Of a DNA stretch of 32,812 bases, positions 22,981-32,044 are shown piece by piece. This DNA comes from UBA1081 sp045658165 (GTDB taxonomy: Bacteria; Bacillota; Clostridia; Oscillospirales; Acutalibacteraceae), in assembly GCA_045658165.1 (NCBI GenBank), contig JAZOUN010000151.1, positions 1 through 32,812 on the forward strand. The letters run 5' to 3'. The notes below the pieces were generated by a model that did not search any database, had not been told where the DNA came from, and was given only the letters and a program-made list of their open reading frames with translations. A program made the position numbers and the translations under genes. Each line of letters opens with the position of its first letter. Within the stretch, counting starts at the first letter, position 1.

Positions 22981-25542
22981 ATGGCTGAAAAAAAAATCAG
23001 CGTAAAAACAAAAAAAAGAATATCTGCCCCTGAACGGGACAATTCTTATGATGATTTTCTGGCCCAGTACGGTCCGGATCTGCGTAAGCGTTCCACAAGA
23101 ACAGTAAATGAACCCGTAAAAAAAGCAGGAAACATCAGCACCGAAGAGTCAAGATGCGGAGAAATCAACCCTCACACAACAGTAAACCCTGTTATTCAGC
23201 ATCAGATTCTCACAAAACGCACCGGAAGAATCCTCTCTGATGATACAGGCTTCAAGGCAGAAAGCTATAATCAGCGTTTTGAGCTCACTCCCGAAATGCC
23301 TGAAATTTCCGACAGCAAGAACGATGTTGAACAGATAGAACTTCCCGAAAATCAGATACCTGGACAGCGCACAATGGCAGACCTTGTAAGTGACAACACT
23401 CAGGAAGACATTGCAGTGCCTATAGAGGGTCAGATTTCCGACGAAGACGATAATCCGTTCCTCAGTGCTTACAAAGCAATCAAAAACGAGGGTGTCAATT
23501 TCGGAAAATCAGAAAAACTCAGAGCAATTGCACGAACTGCCGCAGACGATGTGGGAATGGAACCTGACAGTCAGCTTGCATTCCCTGCATTTGATCCTAT
23601 TTTTAAATTCCCCGAAGAAAAAAGCAAAAAGAAAAAGTTAAAAAAGATTAAAAAAGAAAAAACAAAAGATACTGCAGCTTTTGATATTGACGAAAAAGAA
23701 ATTGTAACAATTCATTCTTCCGATGATAATGAAAAGGAAGAAGTTATACAACCTCGTAAAGTTGCAAACGAAAAACTGCAGGACAGAAAGAGAAAGGTAT
23801 TCAAAGTACTTTCAGACAATAGCAACACGCAGAAAGTTGCGCCCCCGTTTGAAATCGGCAGCAAAAATGAAGTTCACGCCATTCTCGGCAAACTTACAAA
23901 ATACAGCCGTACAGCACTTATCAAATCCTGCATTCTGCTTTCAGTTTCATTAATACTTCTTCTGCTTTTATCTGTTCTCAAAACAACAAATCCGATAATC
24001 TGTTCTGTACTGTGTGTATTTGCCCTGATTCTCAGTGCAATTGTATGCGTAAAAGAACTTACAGACGGAATAAAAGATATAAAGCGTTTCAGATTTTCTC
24101 TGAATTCAGGAGCATTGCTCATTTTCATTTCTGCAACTATTCAGACAGTTGCATCATTTACCGCAGCAACAGACATCAGCAACGGAACAAGCCTTCTTGT
24201 ACCCGCTGCAGTCATGTCTCTTATATCAGCAACTCTTCCGAAATTTCTTCTGGCAAACAACTCAAAACTTACGGCAGGAATGCTCACATATGAAAAACTT
24301 TCTGTTTTCAGAAACCTTTCAGACGGCGGTATTGAGGGTGCGCTTCAGAACAAATTCACACAATCAGACGATTGTATGAGATATTCATCGGATACTGCAT
24401 TTCTTACAGGCATAATGTCAAAACTCACAAATGCAATTCCGAAACCCTTTGCAATAAATGCCGTATATATTCTCGTTACGGTAATTTCTCTTATTTCTGC
24501 CATAGCGTCAGGAATTATAAAATCCGATGCAATGACAGGCATAACAGTTTTTACGGGAATGATGATTGCCTGTCTGCCCGTAACTTTCACAATATCGGCA
24601 GCTCTGATGCTTTACAACACAAACAGCAGTCTTTCAAAGCATAAAGCATCAGTAATCTCCTACAGATGTGCAGGAGATGTTGTAAACACAAAGGCAATAG
24701 TACTGAACGCATCGGAAGTTATAGAACAATCGGCATGCAGTATCCATGGTGTTAAAACATTCGGATATACCGATCCTAAAAAAGCAACTATTTTCTGCGC
24801 AGCAGCAATCAATGCAGGGCTGTCCCCTCTTGCTTCCATTATGAAGCAGGTAACCGATCAGGGCGAAATGACCGTTCCTGAAGCAGAAAACACAGAAGTT
24901 TACGCTTCGGGCGGAATAAAAGCAACAGTAGAAAACAACACTGTTCTGCTTGGAAGCCGTGAATTCCTTACAAGCAACGGTGTTCGTATCCCTGATGAAA
25001 ATTTTGAAGAAGAACTCATTACCGGAGACAGAAAACTCCTGTACTTTGCTGTCAACGGCAATTTCACAATGCTTCTCATCGTAAGTTATCACATAAAAAG
25101 AAGTGTGGCTGCATTTTTCAAATACCTTACATCAAACGGAATCAAAATAATTATTCATTCATCCGATCCGAACATTACTCCCGAATATATAACAAAGAAA
25201 TGCAAACTCGGCAGTAAAAATATTTTTGATACAACCGATGCGGAAACACTCTACTTCATTGATAAAGAGAAGAGAACAGAAACAGCACTTCCTGCAGACG
25301 TTTTCACCGACGGAAGTATAGGTGCACTTTCAAAACTTATAAGAAGCAGTTTCTGTCTGAACAAGATTTTCAACACACTTCCTATGGTTGTTTACACACT
25401 TTCTGCAATCAGCATACTGCTTATTACACTTACTGTTTTCCTCGGTTCGGCACTGACAATAAGCAATCTTTTCATTATAATTCTGCGGATTGTGTCTTTT
25501 GCAATAACAATTGCATCACTTAAATTTTTATCTAAACAATAA
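22981..25542 (+). CDS. Degenerate P-type ATPase homologue (probable pseudoenzyme) with long charged N-terminus
   Basis: An 853-residue membrane protein. Residues 1-305 are polar and probably disordered, with a Lys-rich patch at 215-228. About eight hydrophobic segments follow (roughly 313-332, 336-356, 376-395, 403-422, 490-513, 519-541, 800-823, 826-847), arranged like heavy-metal P-type ATPases. The helix that normally carries CPC reads IACLPVTFTISAAL (529-541). The usual DKTGT site reads IVLNASEVI (573-581), placing Asn576 where the phosphorylated Asp should be. An N-domain-like GGIKATVENNTVLLGSREFLTSNG is kept (644-667). The TGD hinge region reads IIIHSSDPN, and no GDGxNDxP motif is seen. 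ATP-driven pumping is therefore unlikely. GGTGA precedes the ATG. It lies in a transcript with rlmB and an MgtC-family gene. Confidence 0.7.
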   Translation: MAEKKISVKTKKRISAPERDNSYDDFLAQYGPDLRKRSTRTVNEPVKKAGNISTEESRCGEINPHTTVNPVIQHQILTKRTGRILSDDTGFKAESYNQRFELTPEMPEISDSKNDVEQIELPENQIPGQRTMADLVSDNTQEDIAVPIEGQISDEDDNPFLSAYKAIKNEGVNFGKSEKLRAIARTAADDVGMEPDSQLAFPAFDPIFKFPEEKSKKKKLKKIKKEKTKDTAAFDIDEKEIVTIHSSDDNEKEEVIQPRKVANEKLQDRKRKVFKVLSDNSNTQKVAPPFEIGSKNEVHAILGKLTKYSRTALIKSCILLSVSLILLLLLSVLKTTNPIICSVLCVFALILSAIVCVKELTDGIKDIKRFRFSLNSGALLIFISATIQTVASFTAATDISNGTSLLVPAAVMSLISATLPKFLLANNSKLTAGMLTYEKLSVFRNLSDGGIEGALQNKFTQSDDCMRYSSDTAFLTGIMSKLTNAIPKPFAINAVYILVTVISLISAIASGIIKSDAMTGITVFTGMMIACLPVTFTISAALMLYNTNSSLSKHKASVISYRCAGDVVNTKAIVLNASEVIEQSACSIHGVKTFGYTDPKKATIFCAAAINAGLSPLASIMKQVTDQGEMTVPEAENTEVYASGGIKATVENNTVLLGSREFLTSNGVRIPDENFEEELITGDRKLLYFAVNGNFTMLLIVSYHIKRSVAAFFKYLTSNGIKIIIHSSDPNITPEYITKKCKLGSKNIFDTTDAETLYFIDKEKRTETALPADVFTDGSIGALSKLIRSSFCLNKIFNTLPMVVYTLSAISILLITLTVFLGSALTISNLFIIILRIVSFAITIASLKFLSKQ

Positions 25543-25554
25543 AGGAGAAACACA

Positions 25555-26337
25555 ATGGAATATATTTCAACTCTCTTTGGCGGAGTGCTTTCATGGCTTG
25601 ATGTTGTAATACGAGTGGTCGTAGCAGTTCTTATAGGTATGGGTATCGGTGTAGAAAGAGAACTTGCAAACCACCCGGCAGGCATGAAAACCCACGCACT
25701 TGTTTGCCTCGGTGCGGCAATAACAACCATGATATCTGCAGAAATGTGCTATTCACTCATAGGAAACGAAGCCCTCGATGCATCATCAAAAGTTGACATG
25801 TCACGAATTGCATCAGGTGTTGTTTCAGGTATCGGTTTTATCGGTGCAGGTGCAATCATAAAAGCAAAAGACGGATCTGTTGTTACAGGTACCACAACAG
25901 CGGCAACCGTATGGATAAGTGGTTGTATGGGTCTTGCAATAGGTATGGGTTATTTCAGAATCATCATAATTGCAATGCTCGCAATTCTTTTTGCAACAGT
26001 TACCCTCAAATCTCTTGAAGACAGATTCATAAAACACAGAGGAATGCGTTACATTGAAGTCATCACAGACGACAAAAACTCAGCACTTCCTACTCTTGAA
26101 GACTATTTTGACCGTAAACAGATAATCATTACATCTTTCGACTGCACAACTGTCAATCCCAACGAAAATGACGATGAAGCAACAAGATTCTGCTGCCGTT
26201 ACTTCCTGAGAATCCCCAAGGGTATTCCTTTTAATGTAGTAATGCGTGACATTGCAAGAATGGAAGAAATTAGAGAGGTTTATGAATCAAATGCCTCTTC
26301 CGCAACCCTCAAGAAAACTGCACGTTCACAGATGTAA
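25555..26337 (+). CDS. MgtC/SapB family membrane protein
   Basis: A 260-residue inner-membrane protein of the MgtC/SapB family. The N-terminal ~155 residues hold about five helices with the family motifs GMGIGVEREL-NHPAGMKTHALVCLGAA, SGIGFIGAGAIIK and VTGTTTAATVWISGCMGLAIGMG. The Arg-Glu pair and the GAGAI stretch are its strongest marks. The C-terminal ~95 residues form a soluble, ACT-like domain (YIEVITDDKNS, FCCRYFLRIPKG, REVYESN). Homologues are linked to Mg2+ limitation, membrane potential and ATP synthase control; the role here is not shown. AAAGGAG lies just upstream, 12 bases after the ATPase-like gene, suggesting one operon. Confidence 0.92.
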   Translation: MEYISTLFGGVLSWLDVVIRVVVAVLIGMGIGVERELANHPAGMKTHALVCLGAAITTMISAEMCYSLIGNEALDASSKVDMSRIASGVVSGIGFIGAGAIIKAKDGSVVTGTTTAATVWISGCMGLAIGMGYFRIIIIAMLAILFATVTLKSLEDRFIKHRGMRYIEVITDDKNSALPTLEDYFDRKQIIITSFDCTTVNPNENDDEATRFCCRYFLRIPKGIPFNVVMRDIARMEEIREVYESNASSATLKKTARSQM

Positions 26338-26345
26338 TACAACGG

Positions 26346-26387
26346 GGACTGTAAAACGCCGAGCTCCCGCAAGGCGAATTACAGTCC
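26346..26387 (+). terminator. Compound hairpin terminator after the MgtC-family gene
   Basis: Outer 9-bp stem GGACTGTAA/TTACAGTCC with an inner CGCC/GGCG stem, followed by TCTTTTATTTTTC. It ends the rlmB-ATPase-like-MgtC transcript. Confidence 0.82.
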
Positions 26388-26417
26388 TCTTTTATTTTTC
26401 ATTTATTAAAATTCTGA

Positions 26418-26446
26418 TTGTAAACAGTAATTTTATCTGATATAAT
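26418..26446 (+). promoter_or_regulatory. Promoter of rsmE
   Basis: TTGTAA (26418-26423) and TATAAT (26441-26446), 17-base spacer, 24 bases before the start codon. Confidence 0.75.
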
Positions 26447-26469
26447 ATTTACCGAAAGTTGGTGCAGTC

Positions 26470-27213
26470 ATGTATAATTTTTTTGTAAACGGCAATGAAA
26501 GAAACGGTGACGTTTATTACATATCCGGGCCGGATTTCAATCATCTAAAAAATGTTCTCCGCATGAAAAAGGGAGATACATTTCTTGTCAGTGACAATGG
26601 TTCAAGCAACCTTTGTACCCTTATTGATTTTGAGGGTGATTGTGCCGTTGCACAGATAACTGAAGAAAATTTTCAGAACACCGAACTTGATACAAAAATT
26701 TATCTTTTTCAGGGACTTCCCAAAAGTGATAAAATGGAGCTTATCATACAGAAAACAGTTGAACTGGGTGTTTTTTCAATAATCCCGGTGGAAATGAACC
26801 GTTGTGTGGTTAAACTGGATGAAAAGAAAAAGAAAAGCAAACAGGCACGTTGGCAGTCAATTGCAGAAAGTGCGGCAAAACAGAGCAAACGCAACTGCAT
26901 TCCCGAAGTATGCGACACAATGACATACAAACAGGCATTGGCAAAGGCAAAAGAGCTTGATATGTTTCTTGTACCTTACGAAAATGCAGAAGGTATGAAA
27001 TTTACAAAAGAAATGCTCAATCAGATAAAAAAAGGTATGTCCGTAGGTATCTTTATAGGTCCCGAAGGCGGTTTTGACGAAAACGAAATTGACCTTGCAA
27101 CACAAGCAGGAGGCAAAACAATCTCTCTCGGCAAAAGAATCCTCCGCACAGAAACAGCGGCAATGACATCAGTAGGCATGTGCATGCTTCACATTGAAAT
27201 GAATTTAGGGTGA
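26470..27213 (+). CDS. rsmE: 16S rRNA (uracil(1498)-N(3))-methyltransferase RsmE
   Basis: SAM-dependent SPOUT enzyme that methylates N3 of U1498 in the decoding region of 16S rRNA. At 247 residues it has family length. A PUA-like N-terminal domain (about 1-70, with HLKNVLRMKKGD) leads to the trefoil-knot domain with GLPKSDKMELIIQKTVELGV, RWQSIAESAAKQSKR, IFIGPEGGFDENE and SLGKRILRTETAAM. The ribosome binding site is weak (AGTTGGTGCAG) and the leader short. The next methyltransferase gene begins 9 bases after its stop, so two rRNA methylases are co-transcribed. Confidence 0.95.
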   Translation: MYNFFVNGNERNGDVYYISGPDFNHLKNVLRMKKGDTFLVSDNGSSNLCTLIDFEGDCAVAQITEENFQNTELDTKIYLFQGLPKSDKMELIIQKTVELGVFSIIPVEMNRCVVKLDEKKKKSKQARWQSIAESAAKQSKRNCIPEVCDTMTYKQALAKAKELDMFLVPYENAEGMKFTKEMLNQIKKGMSVGIFIGPEGGFDENEIDLATQAGGKTISLGKRILRTETAAMTSVGMCMLHIEMNLG

Positions 27214-27222
27214 CTTGAATAA

Positions 27223-28578
27223 ATGACAGAACTTCCTTATGAATATTCCGAAAGAATGAAAAAGCTTCTGGGGGCTGAATATGAATGCTATGAATCCGCA
27301 TTGCAGAATGAACCCGTAAAAGCTTTCCGCGTAAATACGGACAAAATCAGTGTTGAAGATTTTGATAAAATAAATATTTTCGGCAAAGAAAAAATTCCCT
27401 ACGCCGAAACAGGTTACTACCTCGATTACAACAAAGCAGGTAATCATCCTTTTCATCATGCAGGAATGATTTACATTCAGGAGCCGGGCGCAATGGCCCC
27501 CGCTGAATGTATAGACATTCAGCCTGACTGGAAAATTCTTGATATGTGTGCAGCTCCCGGCGGAAAAAGTTCTCAGCTGAGAAACAAGCTCGGTGAAGAC
27601 GGTATTCTCGTTTCAAATGAAATCATTTCTTCAAGATGCAAAATCCTCACGGGAAATATTGAACGTCTCGGTCTTCATAATACTGTTACAACCTGCATGG
27701 ACACAAAAAAACTCGCGGAACTGTTTCCTGACACATTTGACCTTATCATGGTTGACGCGCCATGCTCAGGTGAAGGCATGTTCAGAAAAGAGGAAGCAGC
27801 TGTTGAAGAATGGAGCATTGAAAATGTAAAAAAGTGTGCCGTACGTCAGGCTGAAATTCTCAAAAACGCCGCAATCGCTCTTAAAAACGGAGGATATATA
27901 ATTTACGCAACATGTACATTTTCTCTTGAAGAAAATGAAATGACCGTTGATTCATTTTTACAGGCACATCCTGAATTTGAAATCGTCCCTGTAAACGCAA
28001 AGGTTAAAGAAAACACATCAGACGGCATTTTCTTTGACGGATGTAAATGTGCCGATATAAACGAAGCACGAAGATTCTATCCTCACAAAAACCGCGGAGA
28101 AGGTCAGTTTATGGCTGTTCTTCATAACACAAACCAGTCATTCTCTTTTTCATACAACAGCAATGCAAAAAAAGGAAAAACAGATAAGACAGTTACTGAC
28201 TTTCTTGATGATGTTCTCACATCATACGACAAAAACAATGTGCTGATGTATAACAACAACCCCGTTTATTTCACTCCGGACTTTGAAATAACAAAAGGAA
28301 CAGCTTTCTCATGCGGTGTTACAATCGGGGAAATACGCAAAAACTACATCCAGCCGCATCATCAGTTTTTCATGGCTATGGGAAATCTTTTCAGAAGAAA
28401 AATCGAGCTTTCCCCCGACAGTGAAGAAATCAGAAAATATCTGCACGGTGAAGAAATAGAAACAGACTGCGAAAACGGATGGGCAGTCATAACAACAAAC
28501 GGCTGTACAGTGGGCGGTGCAAAAGTTGTAAACGGCAGAGCAAAAAACCACTATCCTAAAGGATTACGCATAAAATAA
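27223..28578 (+). CDS. rsmF: rRNA cytosine-C5 methyltransferase, RsmF/NOL1-NOP2-Sun family
   Basis: SAM-dependent m5C methyltransferase, 451 residues. An N-terminal substrate domain (1-95, FRVNT, IYIQEPGAMAPAE) precedes the Rossmann core with DMCAAPGGKSSQL (motif I, 107-119), VDAPCSGEGMFRK (motif IV, Cys181) and ATCTFSLEENE (motif VI, catalytic Cys231). The C-terminal part (about 300-451) matches RsmF-type extra domains with a PUA-like end (NHYPKGLRIK). The target is likely 16S rRNA by family, but the exact cytosine is not evident. GGGTGA overlapping the rsmE stop serves as ribosome binding site, so the genes are probably coupled. A strong terminator follows. Confidence 0.9.
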   Translation: MTELPYEYSERMKKLLGAEYECYESALQNEPVKAFRVNTDKISVEDFDKINIFGKEKIPYAETGYYLDYNKAGNHPFHHAGMIYIQEPGAMAPAECIDIQPDWKILDMCAAPGGKSSQLRNKLGEDGILVSNEIISSRCKILTGNIERLGLHNTVTTCMDTKKLAELFPDTFDLIMVDAPCSGEGMFRKEEAAVEEWSIENVKKCAVRQAEILKNAAIALKNGGYIIYATCTFSLEENEMTVDSFLQAHPEFEIVPVNAKVKENTSDGIFFDGCKCADINEARRFYPHKNRGEGQFMAVLHNTNQSFSFSYNSNAKKGKTDKTVTDFLDDVLTSYDKNNVLMYNNNPVYFTPDFEITKGTAFSCGVTIGEIRKNYIQPHHQFFMAMGNLFRRKIELSPDSEEIRKYLHGEEIETDCENGWAVITTNGCTVGGAKVVNGRAKNHYPKGLRIK

Positions 28579-28584
28579 CACAAA

Positions 28585-28619
28585 GCAGGAATTACAGAAG
28601 TGTGATTCCTGCCTTTTTT
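28585..28619 (+). terminator. Terminator of the rsmE-rsmF operon
   Basis: A 12-bp stem (28585-28596 with 28601-28612, one G-T pair) closed by a GAAG loop and followed by six or seven T residues. Confidence 0.9.
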
Positions 28620-28670
28620 ATCTGAATTATTAAGAAAAAACAAAGATATTATTAAAAACAGATAACCCGA

Positions 28671-28699
28671 TTGACTGCACAAAAACAAAATTATATAAT
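28671..28699 (+). promoter_or_regulatory. Promoter of the ABC transporter operon
   Basis: TTGACT (28671-28676) and TATAAT (28694-28699), 17-base spacer. TAAGGAGG (28716-28723) then serves as ribosome binding site for the ATPase gene. Confidence 0.85.
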
Positions 28700-28730
28700 T
28701 GAATCATCAAAGCAATAAGGAGGTTTTTTT

Positions 28731-29630
28731 ATGATTGAAGTCAGAAATCTCACAAAAAATTTCGGCAGTTTCACAGCACTGCAGGATATATCACTTAAGG
28801 TGGAAAAAGGATCTGTCTACGGTCTTGTGGGTTATAACGGAGCCGGAAAAACAACTCTGCTGAAAAATATATGCGGAATATACAAACCTGAAAAAGGTGA
28901 AGTTCTTTTTGACGGTGAAAACATTTTTGACAATGAAGAAAAGAAAGAGAAACTCTTCTTTATGCCGGATGATCTGTATTTCGGGCCTTACGCTAACATG
29001 ATAAAAATGGCAGACTTCTACAACGGGTACTATGAACGTTTTGATTACAGCACTTTCACACGCCTTGTGGAAGCATTCGGTCTTGATCCGAAAAAAAGAA
29101 TTGCAGGCTTTTCAAAGGGTATGCAGAGACAGGCAGAAATGGTTCTTGCACTTTCCACCCATCCCGAAGTACTGCTTCTTGATGAGTCATTTGACGGTAT
29201 CGATCCCCAGAAACGTCTGCTGATGAAAGGTCTTCTGAGAGAAACTATCAAGGAACGCAACACATCCGTTATCATTTCGTCCCACAATCTTCAGGAGCTT
29301 GAAAATTTATGCGATCATATCGGAATTATCAACGGTAAAAAAATATCAGTTACCGGCTCTGTAGATGAATTATCAAAAGGACGCACAAAATTCCGTCTTG
29401 CTTTTGCACGAAGTTTCACTCTTGATGAATTCAACGGTATCCAATGCGACAATCTTGTTAAAGACGGTCAGCTTGCAATGTTTACGGTAAACGGAGATAC
29501 AGCGGAAGCCGAAGAAAAGATAAAACTCCTTTCACCTGCAGTAACGGAGAAAATAAGTCTTTCACTAGAAGAAATCTTTTTACAGGAAATGGAGGGCGGC
29601 AATTATGACTTCAAAGAAATCATCAGGTAA
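28731..29630 (+). CDS. ABC transporter ATP-binding protein
   Basis: A 299-residue ABC ATPase of the export/drug-resistance type (YtrB/EcsA-like). Walker A is GYNGAGKT (34-41). The signature is FSKGMQRQ (127-134), a variant of LSGGQ frequent in this group. Walker B is VLLLDESFDGIDP (147-159), and the switch His is in IISSHNLQELE. The last ~80 residues form an accessory domain (RTKFRLAFARSF, ITEK-type beta strands). The end overlaps the permease gene by 26 bases, so the two products should form one transporter. A YtrA-type GntR regulator that often precedes such pairs is absent here; the gene has its own sigma-A promoter. Confidence 0.92.
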   Translation: MIEVRNLTKNFGSFTALQDISLKVEKGSVYGLVGYNGAGKTTLLKNICGIYKPEKGEVLFDGENIFDNEEKKEKLFFMPDDLYFGPYANMIKMADFYNGYYERFDYSTFTRLVEAFGLDPKKRIAGFSKGMQRQAEMVLALSTHPEVLLLDESFDGIDPQKRLLMKGLLRETIKERNTSVIISSHNLQELENLCDHIGIINGKKISVTGSVDELSKGRTKFRLAFARSFTLDEFNGIQCDNLVKDGQLAMFTVNGDTAEAEEKIKLLSPAVTEKISLSLEEIFLQEMEGGNYDFKEIIR

Positions 29631-31980
29631 CGGCGTTCTGTTCACCATAAAACACGGAATAAAAAGCATAACATCTCTTGTGGCACTTATACAGTGTGCA
29701 ATAATATCTTTCTGCACGGTTCTTTTTTCAGTTTCCGAACTTTTCGGCTCAGCTCCGGTGTACGACGAAAACGGTGCTGTAACTGAGTACGTAACAAACC
29801 GTGACAAGTATCATTTTCTGATACTGCGCGATGCTGAGTACATGCTGAATCCCCTGCTCATATGTATTGCAGTTTGCGGTATACTGGCGGCAATATGCAC
29901 ATTCAATTTCATCACTTCAAAAAAAATGGTGAATGTATATTACTCTCTCGGCATTACAAGAACAAAGCTTTTCTGCAGTAAATATATTTCGGGAATAATT
30001 CTCATGCTTTTGGCAACCATTATTCCCATGACAGTTCTTTTCTTTGCAAATGTTTTCAGTGTCGGATTCTCATTTACACTGCTTAGTGTAATTTCATACT
30101 GGACACTCAACCTTTTCCTTATTGCGGCAACATCATTCACCGTAACGGCAGCAATTTTTGCCGCTGTGGGCACAACTTTTGAAACAGCTGTATTTTCTGT
30201 AATAATTCTTATGCTTCCGGACATATTCCTTTACAGTATTCAGGCTCTTATGGATACATTCCTGTACGGTACACCCTACGGTCAGAATTTCCTGTTTCTG
30301 AATACTTTTAATTACGGTTATTACGAAACTGTGGCAACACTGCCCGATCAGATGAATTTCCTCAGCCCTCTTTTCCATGATAAAAACGGACTTGAAGCTC
30401 TTGTACTTATGGAAAAGGATGTTTCAAATCCTGCCGTACCCGCTGTAAATCCCGATATGCTTGTATCATGTCTGTGGCTTATTGCAACAATTTTAATTTT
30501 TGTTCTTGCAGTTTTTATTTTCAACAAAAGAAAAGCTGAAATATGCGGTTTTATCGGCACAAACAGAGTTCTCAACACATCAGTTTCAACCCTTGCGGCA
30601 TTTTCTGCATTCTGTTTTGTAATAAACATTACAGGTCGCGATCTTGTAATCAGTCTTGTTGCCGGTTCTTTGTGTTTTGCAGCCGTACATCTTATTCTTG
30701 AAGCTGTTGTACTCAGAGATCTCAAGAAATTTGCAAAAGGACTTTACAAACTCCCGATAGGTATTGCTGTTTCCGTTGCAATTGCATTGATTTTCAACGG
30801 TGGTCTTTTCGGTTTTGCTCAGAAAATTCCGGCACAAAGCAACATAGAAAGTGTATCCGTAACATCAGTGGGTACCACAGCTGAATACGGACTTTTCGCA
30901 GACTCCTGGACATACGGAAACTACGATGTGAGCTTTTTTGCATCATCAGGATGTCTTGCAGGTGAATTCACATCAGAAAATGACATAAAAGCCGTGCTTG
31001 ATGTTCACAAAGCAATAACAAAAGACAGTGAAGAGTCAAGAACTACCGAAAACACAATACAGTTCATCTACAAACTGAAAAACGGAACAACGCTCAAAAG
31101 AAGCTTCAACAGAATTTCTCCCGAATCATATAAAAAACTGCTTTATCTTGAAGACAGTGACTTCTACAACAACACACTCACAGAGCTTTTTAAAGGCGAA
31201 ATCAAAAAATATAATGTTTACGAACAATCTGCAAGAACTGTTTTTGCAGATGCTCAGAGAAATCTCAGAAACAACTATTATGTTAAATTTTACAGCAGAT
31301 TTGCAGATAAAGAATTTTCTCTCACCCTTTCGGAACATGACAGATTAAAACTTCTTGATGCACTTTATAAAGATCTTTCAGCCCGTACTGTTGACGAAAA
31401 GTACTATCCTGCACAATCCCCTGTCGGTTTTCTGATTTTCTCTTACGGCAGTGATGCACTTGACGCTCAGACTGCTCCCGAAAAAACAGAAATTACAGAA
31501 AAGATATTTTCCGCACGATTCGAATCTTTCCTTGAATCGGGAGTATGGGCACCTTATTTCAACACATGTATCACAACAGATATGACAAACACTGTTGAAC
31601 TGCTGAAAGAACTGGGACTTTATGAAAAACTCATCACAGCTCCCGAATTTATTACAGCAGAAGTCATACCGGCGGACACTGCATATGAATATTACATCGG
31701 CAATGAAACATATCTGTTACAGAGACTTTCAAGATGTTTCGTAACAAGATATTCGTCAGCAAAATCCACAATTGACAGCGAAGGTGACTGGGAACAGTAC
31801 ACAAGCACTCTCGGCAATGTTGCCAATGAAGAAATATACACCGACAAAGCAAAAATTGCCGAACTGCTCGCAAAATCATACACTGTATATGAACAGGATG
31901 ATATAAAACAAGGTTCATTCGTTTCATTCAGAACAGCAAACGGAGATACATCAATCTGTTTCATTCCTGCAGGAAAATAA
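29605..31980 (+). CDS. Large ABC transporter permease with soluble C-terminal domain (DUF6449-like)
   Basis: A 791-residue permease partner of the preceding ATPase. Hydrophobic helices occur at about 24-48, 80-102, 122-148, 152-176, 184-210, 288-310, 325-345, 348-368 and 384-405. They are followed by a soluble domain of ~385 residues, probably extracytoplasmic, with a Tyr/Thr/Glu-rich, beta-type composition. The layout agrees with clostridial permeases carrying a C-terminal DUF6449 domain. The ATG at 29605 has GGAGGGCGG upstream, inside the end of the ATPase gene. The early SKKMVNVYYSLGITRTKLF segment is the kind of coupling-helix region seen in export permeases of this class. The substrate is unknown; antibiotic or envelope-stress export is possible by analogy only. 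Confidence 0.82.
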   Translation: MTSKKSSGNGVLFTIKHGIKSITSLVALIQCAIISFCTVLFSVSELFGSAPVYDENGAVTEYVTNRDKYHFLILRDAEYMLNPLLICIAVCGILAAICTFNFITSKKMVNVYYSLGITRTKLFCSKYISGIILMLLATIIPMTVLFFANVFSVGFSFTLLSVISYWTLNLFLIAATSFTVTAAIFAAVGTTFETAVFSVIILMLPDIFLYSIQALMDTFLYGTPYGQNFLFLNTFNYGYYETVATLPDQMNFLSPLFHDKNGLEALVLMEKDVSNPAVPAVNPDMLVSCLWLIATILIFVLAVFIFNKRKAEICGFIGTNRVLNTSVSTLAAFSAFCFVINITGRDLVISLVAGSLCFAAVHLILEAVVLRDLKKFAKGLYKLPIGIAVSVAIALIFNGGLFGFAQKIPAQSNIESVSVTSVGTTAEYGLFADSWTYGNYDVSFFASSGCLAGEFTSENDIKAVLDVHKAITKDSEESRTTENTIQFIYKLKNGTTLKRSFNRISPESYKKLLYLEDSDFYNNTLTELFKGEIKKYNVYEQSARTVFADAQRNLRNNYYVKFYSRFADKEFSLTLSEHDRLKLLDALYKDLSARTVDEKYYPAQSPVGFLIFSYGSDALDAQTAPEKTEITEKIFSARFESFLESGVWAPYFNTCITTDMTNTVELLKELGLYEKLITAPEFITAEVIPADTAYEYYIGNETYLLQRLSRCFVTRYSSAKSTIDSEGDWEQYTSTLGNVANEEIYTDKAKIAELLAKSYTVYEQDDIKQGSFVSFRTANGDTSICFIPAGK

Positions 31981-31997
31981 TAAACCTGAGTAAAAAC

Positions 31998-32026
31998 AAA
32001 GACCATCGGAAAGTCCGATGGTCTTT
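31998..32026. terminator. Bidirectional terminator between the permease gene and serS
   Basis: Perfect 13-bp arms (31998-32010 and 32014-32026) around AAG. T residues follow on the plus strand, and TTTGTTTTTA follows on the minus strand. Confidence 0.92.
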
Positions 32027-32044
32027 TTACAATCTGAATAAGAT

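Noticed and set aside
26346..26387. Structured RNA or riboswitch after the MgtC-family gene
   Set aside because: The compound stem is followed by a T-rich run and lies at an operon end, so a terminator explains it; no known riboswitch consensus is seen.
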